Counted from the stretch's first letter, positions 17,645-26,543 are shown. The stretch is DNA of 64,000 bases from Phycisphaerales bacterium (GCA_016710275.1 JADJXS010000001.1:1922001-1986000); one strand, 5' to 3'. The notes: generated by a model from the letters alone, not told the origin. Numbers and translations: made by a program.

Positions 17645-18043
17645 ATGCCTCGTCTGATGCTCATCGCAGCCGTCTGGTCGTTCGTCGCAGCGCCGGCGTT
17701 GTGCCGCGCGGGGGCGCTTACAGCCTGCTGCACGCATGAGGATGGCCTGCCCGTGGCGTCCGCTTGCTGCGAGAGCCACAAGACGCCGCCCTCCGACCCG
17801 CCGCCCGAGTCGGGCGATCCGCCGCGCGAGTGTGGTTCGTGCGCCGACGTTTGCAAGGGCGTGGCCAAACCCGACGAGGCGCGGAACCTGCCCGGCCTCG
17901 ACACGCACGCGCAGCCGTGGGACGCGATCGCCGCCCATGACGGGGCGGCCGCCCAAGACACTGCGAGCAGCACGCCGTTCACTAGCCTGAACGATTTTCC
18001 ACGAGTTTCGTTCCCCGCCTCCGGTCTGCCCCTGCGCATTTGA
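17645..18043 (+). CDS. Secreted Cys-rich small protein
   Basis: 132 residues from ATG 17645; the frame is open back to 17576, but that N-terminus lacks signal character. The signal peptide (LMLIAAVWSFVAAPALCRAG) is followed by Cys clusters (TACCTHED, SACCESHK, CGSCADVCKG). These could form disulfides or bind soft metal. It precedes the plus-strand CusB/CzcA pair by about 120 bases and is probably its leader gene, mirroring the His-rich protein ahead of the minus-strand efflux operon. No family recognised. Ribosome site is weak. Confidence 0.55.
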   Translation: MPRLMLIAAVWSFVAAPALCRAGALTACCTHEDGLPVASACCESHKTPPSDPPPESGDPPRECGSCADVCKGVAKPDEARNLPGLDTHAQPWDAIAAHDGAAAQDTASSTPFTSLNDFPRVSFPASGLPLRI

Positions 18044-18160
18044 TCCATCGCCAGCGCGCTGTGTAATGACGTCGCGCATCCACGCGCGACGCGTTTGCAC
18101 GCGCGCCCCTCGCCGGCATCGTTGCAACCGCTGATCCAACCCCGCTCTGGAGAGATTGCC

Positions 18161-20536
18161 ATGAAGCGCCGTCGTTTGCCGTATCCGGCCGCGTGGCCGG
18201 TCGTCGTGCTCCTTGCCGCAGCGCTGTCCGGCTGCGACCGCTCCGATTCGTCCAAGCCGCCGGGCAGTGCAGGCGGCACCGCAGCCGTGAAGGCATCGCT
18301 CGGGCCGGAGGCAAGCCCGGTCAAGCCGACGCTTGACAAGGGCTGGTGCGGCGGTCACGGCGTGCCAGAATCGGTCTGCACCCGCTGCGACGATTCGCTG
18401 ATCGAAACGTTCAAGAAGGCCGGTGACTGGTGCAAAGAGCACAAGCTGCCGGAAACGCAGTGTACGAAGTGCCATCCGGAAGTCGCCGCGAAATGGGCGG
18501 CGCTCAAACCGGCGGGCAAGGCGGGCAGTGCCGATCACGGAAACGCAGCCGCACCGTCGGATGGGTCGACCGCCGCCGCGCCAGTTGCAGGCGATGCGAA
18601 ACCTGCCCCCGACAGAAAGCCCGCGTTCGGCCCCGATACGAGTCCGGTCAAGCCCACGCTCGACAAGGGCTGGTGCGGCGGACACGGCGTGCCCGAGTCG
18701 GTCTGCACCCGCTGCGACGACTCACTGATCGACACGTTCAAGAAGGCCGGGGACTGGTGTAAGGAGCACGACCTGCCGGAGACGCAGTGCTTCAAGTGCC
18801 ATCCCGAAGTCGAGGCCCGCTGGGCCGCGCTGAAGCCCGGCGCTAAGAAACCTGCCGATACTGAAAAGCCCGCCGAGCCGGCATCCAGGCCGGGCGCGGC
18901 GGCGCCGGTTGCGGCGGACAAGTGGTGCTTCGACCACGGCGTGCCGAAAGCGGTCTGCACGCGCTGCGATGCGTCGCTGATTCAGAAGTTCAAGGACGAG
19001 CACGACTGGTGCAAGGAGCACGGCGTGCCGGAGTCGCAATGCACGCTCTGCAACCCGGAAGTGCGCGAGAAGTGGGAGGCGATGCGTCCGCGGGCCGCCG
19101 CGCCCGGCGCGCTGGGCCGGGAGTCGATCGTCAAGATCGAGCGCAACGGCCGACTGACAACCAGCGGCGAGAACGACCCGCTCTGCCTGATCGAGACTTC
19201 GACGATCCGCTTCCTCGACGCGAGCATCGCGAAGCAGGCCGGCATCGAAGTCACGACGGTCCGGCCGCGGCGCATGTCGGCCGCGGTCGAGGTGCCGGCG
19301 GAAGTGGAGTTCGATGCAACGCGCGTCACACGGATCACGCCGCGCGTGTCGGGCATCGCGCGCGAAGTGCGGGCCAACCTGGGCGATTCGGTGCAGGTCG
19401 GCGACGTGCTGGCCGTGCTCGACAGCGTCGTGCTGGGCGAGGCCAAGAGCCAGTACATCGAGCGGCAGCAGGACTTCCGCGTCGCGGAAGCCGAGCACGC
19501 GCGCAACCAGACCATCTACGAAGGAACACAGCGCCTGCTGGCCGCGGCGACCTCCGACGCTGCACCGGGCGAGATTCAGCAGCGGCTCGAAGGCGTTCCG
19601 GTCGGCGAAGCAAAGGCCCGGCTGTTGCGGGCGCACGCGGCGGTTCAACTGGCCCGGTTGGATGCGGCCCGCGAAACGCAGCTCTACGAAACGAAGATCA
19701 ACGCCGAAAAGGACGTGCAGATGGCGCGGGCCACGCTGGCCGCGGCCGAGGCGGATTTCCTCGCGATCCGCGAAGAGATCGCCTTCACGCGCCAGAAAGA
19801 CCAGTTCGCCGCCGAGCGGGCATTGCGCGTCGCGCGCAGTGCGCTCGACGCCGCCGAGCGGCGACTGCACATCCTCGGGCTGACGGATGACGAAATCGCC
19901 GCGCTGGGCACGGCCTCGCACGAAGGTCTGTCCCGCTACGAACTGCGCAGCCCCGTGGCCGGCCGCGTGGTCGAGCGGCACGTCGCGCCGGGCGAGGCTG
20001 TCGAGGATGCGCACACGCTCTTCGTCCTGGCCGACACCGCGCGCCTCTGGCTCATGGCGAACGTCTACGAGCGCGACCTGCCGGCGCTGCGCGAGAATCA
20101 GCCCGTGCTGTTCACCGTGGACGGACTGACCGGCGAGTCGTTTCAAGGGCGTCTGAGCTGGATCAGCAGCCAGGTGGATGACAAGACGCGCCTGATTCCG
20201 GTGCGGGCCGAACTGTCCAACCCTGACGGACTCTTGCGGGCGCGCATGTTCGGCCGGGCGCGGATCATCCTGCGCGACAACGCCGACGTTCTGAGCGTGC
20301 CGGTCGAATCGGTGCAGACCGACGGCTGCTGCCAGCTCGTGTTCGTGCGCGAAGCCGACGATGTGTTCACGCCGCGCAAGTTGCGGCTGGGCGCCAGCGC
20401 CGGCGGCTACGTGGAAGTGCTGCGCGGCCTGCGCGAAGGCGAGGCGATCGTCACCGTGGGCAGCTTCCTGATGAAAACCGAGATCCTGAAGGGCAGCATC
20501 GGGGCCGGCTGCTGCGAAGTCGAGACGGGGCGATGA
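18161..20536 (+). CDS. CusB-type RND periplasmic adaptor with six Cys/His motifs
   Basis: 791 residues. ATG 18161 follows GGAGAG; lipobox LSGC (Cys25). Residues about 58-308 contain three tandem repeats, each with two copies of W-C-x2-H-x2-P-x4-C-x2-C (for example WCGGHGVPESVCTRC and WCKEHKLPETQCTKC), six sites in all, separated by Ala/Pro/Lys linkers. The rest is a normal membrane-fusion protein: barrel-sandwich (about 400-640), long coiled-coil hairpin, beta-barrel, and a C-terminal domain with TDGCCQLVFV. The repeats look like structural or sensing metal sites extending into the periplasm. Partner pump follows at 20846. Confidence 0.9.
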   Translation: MKRRRLPYPAAWPVVVLLAAALSGCDRSDSSKPPGSAGGTAAVKASLGPEASPVKPTLDKGWCGGHGVPESVCTRCDDSLIETFKKAGDWCKEHKLPETQCTKCHPEVAAKWAALKPAGKAGSADHGNAAAPSDGSTAAAPVAGDAKPAPDRKPAFGPDTSPVKPTLDKGWCGGHGVPESVCTRCDDSLIDTFKKAGDWCKEHDLPETQCFKCHPEVEARWAALKPGAKKPADTEKPAEPASRPGAAAPVAADKWCFDHGVPKAVCTRCDASLIQKFKDEHDWCKEHGVPESQCTLCNPEVREKWEAMRPRAAAPGALGRESIVKIERNGRLTTSGENDPLCLIETSTIRFLDASIAKQAGIEVTTVRPRRMSAAVEVPAEVEFDATRVTRITPRVSGIAREVRANLGDSVQVGDVLAVLDSVVLGEAKSQYIERQQDFRVAEAEHARNQTIYEGTQRLLAAATSDAAPGEIQQRLEGVPVGEAKARLLRAHAAVQLARLDAARETQLYETKINAEKDVQMARATLAAAEADFLAIREEIAFTRQKDQFAAERALRVARSALDAAERRLHILGLTDDEIAALGTASHEGLSRYELRSPVAGRVVERHVAPGEAVEDAHTLFVLADTARLWLMANVYERDLPALRENQPVLFTVDGLTGESFQGRLSWISSQVDDKTRLIPVRAELSNPDGLLRARMFGRARIILRDNADVLSVPVESVQTDGCCQLVFVREADDVFTPRKLRLGASAGGYVEVLRGLREGEAIVTVGSFLMKTEILKGSIGAGCCEVETGR
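18332..19090 (+). repeat. Three in-frame repeats encoding paired Cys/His motifs
   Basis: Inside the CusB-like gene, three diverged copies of about 160-180 bases plus linkers. Copies 1 and 2 are nearly identical in protein (TLDKGWCGGHGVPESVC); copy 3 is more diverged (WCFDHGVPKAVC). Internal duplication within the gene is clear. Confidence 0.8.
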
Positions 20537-20835
20537 TGCGCGGTCCGGGCGGGCATCGTCGCGGGGCGGGCGGGGTGCGCGTTTGCTCCGCTCCGCGCGA
20601 CTCGGAGCGATCTCCCGCTAAATCGGAGTCCGCTCCAGCGCATTCGCGGCACGCTCCGCGCGATTCGAAGCACGCTCCGACTGACCCGGAGCGTTGTCCG
20701 GCTGATCCGGAGTCCGCTCCGAGACGGCCGTACGGCACTCCGGATTACGCGGCGGCCGGCGGACTCCGTGTTGTGAGCCGCGAATTCGCGCCGTCCCTGT
20801 CCGTGCGCCAACGGCACTCGACCCGTCAACCGTGA
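20533..20835 (+). CDS. Possible small coupled ORF made of heptad repeats
   Basis: 100-residue frame beginning ATGATG that overlaps the adaptor stop, so it could be translationally coupled. Its centre (residues 20-68) is seven 7-residue units, such as APRDSER, APRDSKH and APTDPER, matching a 21-base DNA tandem repeat. No hydrophobic core or known domain. It could be a real disordered peptide, or just a repeat expansion in the cusB-czcA spacer. Confidence 0.3.
   Translation: MMRGPGGHRRGAGGVRVCSAPRDSERSPAKSESAPAHSRHAPRDSKHAPTDPERCPADPESAPRRPYGTPDYAAAGGLRVVSREFAPSLSVRQRHSTRQP
20590..20736 (+). repeat. Seven 21-bp tandem repeats between cusB-like and czcA-like genes
   Basis: Units begin GCTCC or a variant and often contain TCGGAG or CCGGAG; boundaries at 20590, 20611, 20632, 20653, 20674, 20695 and 20716. 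Units are diverged but kept in frame and exact in length, with alternating CTCC/GGAG words that could form local hairpins. Confidence 0.75.
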
Positions 20836-20845
20836 GACCTTCGCC

Positions 20846-23800
20846 ATGCTGAACGCCCTCATCTCCTGGTCGCTGCGTCACCGCTTCCTCGTCATCGCCA
20901 TCACGCTGGCGATCGCGATCGCGGGCGTGTATTCGGCCGCGCATCTGCCGGTGGACGCCTTTCCCGACACGACGCCGGTGCAGGTGCAGATCAACACCGT
21001 CGCGCCGGCCCTCAGCCCGCTCGAAATCGAGCAGCAGATCACGTTCCCGGTGGAGCAGGCCATCAGCGGGCTGAAGGGGCTGGAGGAGGTCCGCTCGCTG
21101 TCGAAATTCGGCCTGTCGCAGGTGACGGTCATTTTCGAGGACGGGACCAGCATCTATTTCGCCCGGCAGCTCATCATGGAACGGCTGGCGACGGTCGAGC
21201 TGCCCGAGGGGCTGCCGCGGCCGATGATGGGGCCGGTCGCGACCGGGCTGGGCGAGGTCTATCACTACGTGCTGACCAGCCCGGTCAAGTCGCTGACCGA
21301 GCTGCGCAGCATTCAGGACTGGATCATCAAGCCGCAGCTCCGCAGCCTGCCGGGCGTGGCCGAGGTCAACAGTTGGGGCGGGCTGGAGCGGCAATATCAG
21401 GTCGTGGTCGAGCCGGAGAAGCTGCTCAAGCACGGGTTCACGCTGCTGGACGTGTTCGAGGCGTTGCGGCGCAACAACCTGAACGTCGGCGGCGGAAACA
21501 TCACGCGGGCCGGCGGCCTGCTGCTGGTGCAGGGCGTCGGACAGCTCACGTCGCTGGAGCAGGTCGGCGACGTAGTGATCGAGGCCCGCGACGGGATGCC
21601 GATCTTCGTGCGCGACGTGGGGAAGATCGTCGAGGGGCACGAGCTTCGCCGCGGTGCGGTGACGTACGGCGGCCAGGGTGATGCGGTGCTCGGCCTGGGC
21701 TTCATGCTGATGGGCGAGAACACGCGCGACGTGGCCCAGCGGCTCAAGGGGCGGATCGAGGAAGTGCGGCGGACGCTGCCGAACGACGTGCAGCTGACCA
21801 CGGTCTACGACCGCACCGAGCTGGTCGATCACGTTCTGAACACCGTCAAGATCAATTTGCTCGAAGGCGCGCTTCTGGTCGTGGCCGTGCTCTTCGTGTT
21901 CCTGGGCAACCTGCGGGCGGGGCTGATCGTCGCGGCGGCGATCCCGCTTTCGATGCTGTTCGCGGCGAACTGCATGTTGCAGGCCGGCATCGCCGGCAGC
22001 CTGATGAGCCTGGGGGCGATCGACTTCGGCCTGGTCGTGGACAGTTCGGTCATCCAGATTGAAAACAGCATGCGGCGGCTGGCACACAATACCGCCGGGC
22101 GGGCCAAGCTGGACGTCGTGCGCGACGCGGCCATCGAAGTCCGCAAGCCGACCATGTTTGGCGAGTTGATCATTCTGATCGTCTATCTGCCGATCCTGAC
22201 GCTCGAAGGCATCGAGGGCAAGATGTTCCGGCCGATGGCCCTGACGGTGATTTTCGCGCTGCTCGGCTCGCTGGTGCTTTCGCTCACGCTGATGCCGGCG
22301 CTCGCCAGTTTGCTCCTGCCGTCGCGGCCGCGCGAACGCGACCCGCTGCTGGTTCGGTTTGCGAAATGGGTCTACGCGCCGATGTTGGAATTCGTGCTGC
22401 GCTGGCGCTTCGTGGTGCTCGGCGTGGTGCTGGCCGGACTGATCGGGGGCGTGTTCCTGGCGACGCGGCTCGGCACGGTCTTCATCCCGCGCCTGTCCGA
22501 GGAGGCGATCGTCATCAACACCGTGAGGCTGGCGGGCGTGGCGGTCGAGGAATCGGTGCGGTATGGAACGCAGCTCGAACGGTTATTGCTGGCGAAGTTC
22601 CCCGATGAGATCAAGCACGTCTGGACGCGGACGGGGACGGCGGAGGTCGCGACCGACCCGATGGGCCTCGAACTGAGTGACGTTTTCATCACGCTCACGC
22701 CGCGGGCGCAGTGGAAGCGCGGACGCTCGCAGGCGGAGTTGGTGGAAGCAATGGAGACGACGCTGGCGGGCATGCCCGCGATGCGCACCATCTTCACGCA
22801 GCCGATCGAGATGCGCGTCAACGAGATGGTCGCCGGCATCCGCAGCGATCTGGGCGTGAAGATATTCGGCGATGACTTCGCGGAGCTGGAGCGGCTGAGC
22901 GGCGAGGTCGAGGACATCCTCAAAGAGATCGCCGGTGCTTCGGATGTGACCGTAGAGCAATTGACCGGTCAGCCGCTGCTGGAGATCAAGGTCCGCCGCG
23001 ATGAGCTGGCCCGCTTCGGCGTCCCGGCCGCCGATGTACTCGATTTCGTCGCCGCGATCGGCAACGTGGTGGTCGGCGAGATACGCCAGGGCCAGGTGCG
23101 CTTCCCGTTGACGGTACGCCTGCCGGGCGAGTATCGCGCCGACCCGGAGCGCGTCGGCCGACTCCTGATTCCTACCGCTTCCGGTCAGCGCATTCCGCTG
23201 TCGCGTCTCGCCGACCTGAAGATCGTGGAGGGACCGTCCACGATCAACCGCGAATGGAGCAAGCGCCGCGCCATCGTGCAGTGCAACGCGCGCGGCCGCG
23301 ACATCGGCAGTCTCGTCGCCGAAGCGCAGGGCCGCATTGCCGAGGAAGTCACGTTTCCGACCGGGTACTTTGTGCATTACGGCGGGCAGTTTGAGCATCT
23401 CGAACGCGGCAGTCAGCGCTTGATGCTGGTTGTGCCCGCCGCACTCGCGCTCATCTTCGCCCTGCTCTATCTCACGTACCACCGGATCACGGACGTGCTG
23501 CGCATCTTCCTGACGCTCCCGCTGGCCGCGGTCGGCGGTGTGGTGGCGCTCCACCTGCGCGATATGCCGTTCAGCATCTCCGCCGGCGTCGGCTTCGTCG
23601 CGATGTCCGGCGTCTCGGTGCTGGGCGACATGGTTTATGTCTCGTTCCTTCGCGACCTCCTGAACGGTGGGATGCCGCTGCGCGACGCGATCCGCGAGGC
23701 CGCGATGACCCGCATTCGCCCGGTATTGATGACGGGGCTGGTTGCGGGTCTCGGGTTTGTCCCGATGGCTTTCAACACCGGAGTCGGCGCGGAGGTTCAA

Positions 23801-23926
23801 CGTCCGCTCGCGACCGTCGTGATCGGCTGCGTCATCACGTCGACGTTTCTTACGCTGCTAGTGTTGCCCGTTTTCTACGCGCTCTTGGCACGTCGGCAAG
23901 GGGAGGCTTCGCGTGTTCAGGGGTGA
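20846..23926 (+). CDS. HME-RND efflux pump, CzcA-type proton relay
   Basis: 1026 residues with all RND landmarks: first helix (RHRFLVIAITLAIAIAG), the porter start LPVDAFPDTTPVQVQ, and in TM4 DFGLVVDSSVIQIEN. The latter has the full Asp-x5-Asp-x6-Glu signature typical of divalent-metal CzcA pumps. It follows its adaptor with a 300-base spacer holding the 21-bp repeats. With the adaptor it exports Zn/Co/Cd-type or Cu metals; a TolC-like partner must come from elsewhere, possibly the minus-strand operon. Confidence 0.93.
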   Translation: MLNALISWSLRHRFLVIAITLAIAIAGVYSAAHLPVDAFPDTTPVQVQINTVAPALSPLEIEQQITFPVEQAISGLKGLEEVRSLSKFGLSQVTVIFEDGTSIYFARQLIMERLATVELPEGLPRPMMGPVATGLGEVYHYVLTSPVKSLTELRSIQDWIIKPQLRSLPGVAEVNSWGGLERQYQVVVEPEKLLKHGFTLLDVFEALRRNNLNVGGGNITRAGGLLLVQGVGQLTSLEQVGDVVIEARDGMPIFVRDVGKIVEGHELRRGAVTYGGQGDAVLGLGFMLMGENTRDVAQRLKGRIEEVRRTLPNDVQLTTVYDRTELVDHVLNTVKINLLEGALLVVAVLFVFLGNLRAGLIVAAAIPLSMLFAANCMLQAGIAGSLMSLGAIDFGLVVDSSVIQIENSMRRLAHNTAGRAKLDVVRDAAIEVRKPTMFGELIILIVYLPILTLEGIEGKMFRPMALTVIFALLGSLVLSLTLMPALASLLLPSRPRERDPLLVRFAKWVYAPMLEFVLRWRFVVLGVVLAGLIGGVFLATRLGTVFIPRLSEEAIVINTVRLAGVAVEESVRYGTQLERLLLAKFPDEIKHVWTRTGTAEVATDPMGLELSDVFITLTPRAQWKRGRSQAELVEAMETTLAGMPAMRTIFTQPIEMRVNEMVAGIRSDLGVKIFGDDFAELERLSGEVEDILKEIAGASDVTVEQLTGQPLLEIKVRRDELARFGVPAADVLDFVAAIGNVVVGEIRQGQVRFPLTVRLPGEYRADPERVGRLLIPTASGQRIPLSRLADLKIVEGPSTINREWSKRRAIVQCNARGRDIGSLVAEAQGRIAEEVTFPTGYFVHYGGQFEHLERGSQRLMLVVPAALALIFALLYLTYHRITDVLRIFLTLPLAAVGGVVALHLRDMPFSISAGVGFVAMSGVSVLGDMVYVSFLRDLLNGGMPLRDAIREAAMTRIRPVLMTGLVAGLGFVPMAFNTGVGAEVQRPLATVVIGCVITSTFLTLLVLPVFYALLARRQGEASRVQG

Positions 23927-24422
23927 AATTCGACACCGAGCTCGCACAGACCGGAAATATTACCCGAGGACACAAAACTGAGCGTCATCATTGCGCGCCT
24001 CACAGATTGAACGATCAGCGCCGGGATGCAGCCACAATGCGGTTGTACTTCAGCGCGTTATCCAAAATGCCCGACGACGTCGATTCGCTCACGTTCGTTT
24101 CCAGCGCTCACTTGCGGCCCGGCTATTCTGGGATGCGGTCAGACGCGCCAGCATCGCATAGGCTGTGCATCCAGTATGGGGCGATGATCGCGTGTTCCGC
24201 CGCAGCGAACACGTTGAGCCGCTCGCTCCCGGACGCCAGATCCCGTGGCGTGTCGCGCTCGAACTTCAGCCGGCTTGTTTCCAACCTCGCTGCGCAAGCG
24301 GCGGGTTTCTGGTTCCAGATCGTGAAACGAATCGAAGGTCGCAGTCAAAGAGCGCTTGGCGGAGTACAGTTCAGCGCTGCGCGAAGCATGAATGAGCGGC
24401 CAGTCGGACGCCGCGGAGCCTG
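23927..24422. other. Intergenic boundary region without a supported gene
   Basis: About 500 bases between the metal block and the mobile-element block. A plus frame of 170 residues (23923-24435) overlaps the pump stop but has no ribosome site, domain or codon bias and is probably chance. No tRNA or obvious attachment repeat was seen, although this is where one element edge could lie. Confidence 0.45.
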
Positions 24423-24821
24423 CTACCTATTCTGACCCGAGTGCTTGTAGCGCTTCTCGGGCTTTCGCATCGCCATTTCGAGCTGTTCCAGCTTCTTTTG
24501 CATTCGCCTGGACGCGGCGTTCTCCTTGCCTGGTTCTTCCGGAATGCGCCCTCGCGCTTCTCGGTTGACGAGCGTGCACAGCATCTGCAGTCGCAGAACG
24601 TCCACGGAGTCGTGCCAGTTCAGGGAACGGAAACATCGCTCAATGAGCCATCGGCGCGACTTCGACGCCGGGGGCTGCTGTTGCGGAACGCGAATGTCGC
24701 AGGCTTCGAAGAACTGCCGAATCCTCGACAACGGCCATTCAGCCAGCAGAGCACGTAGTCTTTCTACGGTCTCAAGGATGTGGTTCAACCTAAACTGGTG
24801 CATCTGTCTTTGGCGTATCAC
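24423..24821 (-). CDS. Hypothetical protein, helical and basic
   Basis: 132 residues with protein-like composition and GC-rich third positions. Helical N-terminal part (ILETVERLRALLAEWPLSRIRQFFEAC), a central SKSRRWLIERCFRSLNWHD segment and a Lys/Arg/Glu-rich C-terminus (MQKKLEQLEMAMRKPEKR). The basic helices could bind nucleic acid. It reads away from structured element B. No family recognised. Confidence 0.5.
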   Translation of the reverse strand: MIRQRQMHQFRLNHILETVERLRALLAEWPLSRIRQFFEACDIRVPQQQPPASKSRRWLIERCFRSLNWHDSVDVLRLQMLCTLVNREARGRIPEEPGKENAASRRMQKKLEQLEMAMRKPEKRYKHSGQNR

Positions 24822-24865
24822 ACTGGAATCAACGTGTCACGCCCCTTGTATGCGCAGACTGAGGA

Positions 24866-24985
24866 ACCCTCCGGCTCGGGGCCGACACCGGCAGTATGAG
24901 TCATCCGCGTCCGTCACCACCGGGTCCCAGGGGCCTGCCGGCCTCGCAAGGGCGAGGACCCGATGGCGACGGACGGCGTACGGCA
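24866..24985 (+). ncRNA. Structured element, copy B (homologous to 41014-41142)
   Basis: About 70% similar by eye to copy A. Shared blocks: ACCCTCCG-x-CTCGGG, ACCGGCAG, CGTCCG, GGCCT..CGGCCTC, GTACGGCA. It folds as a long basal stem: CCGTC (24911-24915) with GACGG (24968-24972), CCA with TGG, and CGGGTC (24921-24926) with GACCCG (24957-24962). That stem encloses hairpin CTCGC-AAGG-GCGAG and a GGCC/GGCC arm. One basal pair is T-A here and G-C in copy A. It may be a structured RNA or a DNA repeat. Confidence 0.45.
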
Positions 24986-25071
24986 AACTTCGACGGGCGG
25001 ACTGTTGTACACGGAATGTCGAAGGCTGAGCGTCGCTGCGCAGCCATTCCCTGCGCCAATACGAGCTCGCC

Positions 25072-26421
25072 TTACCCGAGCCGCGACGACCCGCTTGTTG
25101 CATCATCGCGGACGCCGATGGATCGTGGTGGTCCCGCGTTCACTGACGGCGGCAGCAAACTCGGAAGCAGGCGATGAAGCACGGTTGCCGCGGCTTCCGG
25201 TGTACGAGAAGCCCGTTCCTGGGTGTGGAAGGTACGGCTGGGAGTTGACTGTGGTGCGGCTGACCGGACGTCCACCGAAGACAGCTGCCGGAGCCAGCGA
25301 CGCGCCAGATCTTCGTCGGCAAGCGTTGCAAAACCCCACCGTTTGGACCGCAGCAGCGTCGCAAACAAGCCGGGGGCATTCGATGTCGCGACGCGCAGCG
25401 CCCGCGCCGCCGTGGCAAAGAAAGCCAGGCGCGCGGCTTCGCCGGCCCGGCAGAGCCGCAGCGCGACGCTGCGCTCGAACAGGCGTTGCAGCGCCGGCAA
25501 TGACTTCAAGTCGCGGGCTTCGAGATGCCACGATCGGCTTGTGGGAGACCCCAGCGCCGCCGCGCGAGCGGGTTCCTGGTCTACCAGTCGCGAAGCGAGT
25601 TCTCGGTTCTTTCTAGGGGGTGGTAATTGGCGGGCCAAAGCGCGCGAGCGGGGTGGTACCGCTTCCCTGTTTGTGTCGCATTTCCAGGCGAGATTGAAGC
25701 GCACGCGGGGGCCCCAGCGATTCATGGAACACTGGTCGGTGGGATCCATGAACAGGAGACCAGTTTCAATGAGTTCACGCCTGGCAGCCTTGACATTCCG
25801 AAGATCGACTTCGAACACGCTCGCGATCCACGAGGCCTTGCAGCGGCCATCGGGTGCGCATTGCCGGTTACGGTAGTACATGCAACGCAGCAGATGTCCC
25901 ACGGTGGTCGCCCAAAACACCGGGCGTGCGGTTCTCGTCAGTAGACGGAGGACACGCCTCGGCACGGGCACCCGGCGATGGTGATTCTTCACCTGCTCCA
26001 ACAACTGCGACAGCTCATCACGCTCGTCCAGAGTGATGCGATCGATGTCGCAGGCAGCCTGAAACGTCGTTCGAGTCCGCCTCAGAAATCCTATACGCTC
26101 CAGTCGCCGGAGTGACGCGGCGACATGCTCGGCGTCGCCGCCCACGAGCGCCGCGAGCTCGTGTTCCACGCACGAAAAAGATCGATTCCCTTGAACGACG
26201 CAGCGTCGCGCCACGACCTCGAAAATCGCCAGCCATACCCGGACGTCAGCCAGGCTCAGGATCCCCCGCTTGTAGGCCCACCACGTCGCTATAAACCCCA
26301 TTGCCGGAACGAAGCAGAACCCGCCCTCCGGCTTGGTTTGGGCAAACTCGCTTTTTCGACGTGTTCCACGCCATGTTCCACGCCGAAAACCGACGTTTGA
26401 ATCTTGATCTCGCATACCCAC
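25072..26421 (-). CDS. Winged-helix replication-initiator-like protein
   Basis: Up to 449 residues; the true start may be ATG 26301 (MGFIATWWAYKRG), since the first 40 residues are basic and include the repeat-encoded GTWRGT. It has two helix-turn-helix-like regions: LAALVGGDAEHVAASLRRLERIGFL and WIASVFEVDLRNVKAARREL, the layout seen in element replication or regulatory proteins. The C-terminal third is Arg/Ala-rich and may be disordered. It is divergent from parA with a 560-base spacer, a common origin/partition arrangement. The replication role is inference. Confidence 0.6.
   Translation of the reverse strand: MGMRDQDSNVGFRRGTWRGTRRKSEFAQTKPEGGFCFVPAMGFIATWWAYKRGILSLADVRVWLAIFEVVARRCVVQGNRSFSCVEHELAALVGGDAEHVAASLRRLERIGFLRRTRTTFQAACDIDRITLDERDELSQLLEQVKNHHRRVPVPRRVLRLLTRTARPVFWATTVGHLLRCMYYRNRQCAPDGRCKASWIASVFEVDLRNVKAARRELIETGLLFMDPTDQCSMNRWGPRVRFNLAWKCDTNREAVPPRSRALARQLPPPRKNRELASRLVDQEPARAAALGSPTSRSWHLEARDLKSLPALQRLFERSVALRLCRAGEAARLAFFATAARALRVATSNAPGLFATLLRSKRWGFATLADEDLARRWLRQLSSVDVRSAAPQSTPSRTFHTQERASRTPEAAATVLHRLLPSLLPPSVNAGPPRSIGVRDDATSGSSRLG
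26362..26385. repeat. Two 12-bp direct repeats upstream of a possible start
   Basis: On the plus strand TGTTCCACGCC occurs at 26362 and again at 26374, a tandem 12-base period; GTGTTCCACGC recurs once at 26160. If the downstream gene starts at 26301, these sit 60-85 bases ahead of it and could be operators or iterons. If it starts at 26421 they are coding. Confidence 0.4.
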
Positions 26422-26513
26422 TCGAACCCTGTTCGGCGGACACTCCGACGGACGTCCGCGATATCCGGAAAGGCGGTGCAGCGGCGCCCGCGCGCGGCGG
26501 GCGAAATGCTGGA

Positions 26514-26543
26514 TTGACAGACGGTGCGCAGGTGCGCTAGGTT
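26514..26543 (+). promoter_or_regulatory. Possible sigma-70-like promoter
   Basis: A perfect TTGACA (26514-26519) followed after 18 bases by TAGGTT (26538-26543). The -10 match is poor and the distance to parA is over 400 bases, so this is weak. Confidence 0.25.

Noticed and set aside
17504..18685. 393-residue minus-strand open frame
   Set aside because: Antiparallel shadow of the Cys-rich gene and CusB-like gene; Arg/Gly/Ala-rich, no domain or ribosome site.
18722..20146. 474-residue minus-strand open frame over the CusB-like gene
   Set aside because: Typical high-GC antisense shadow of a real gene with recognisable domains on the plus strand.
20618..22087. 489-residue minus-strand open frame over the CzcA-like gene
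   Set aside because: Antisense shadow; His/Gln/Arg-rich composition and no family features.
23923..24435. 170-residue plus frame after the second RND pump
   Set aside because: No ribosome site, motif or coding-like composition; start lies inside the pump stop region.
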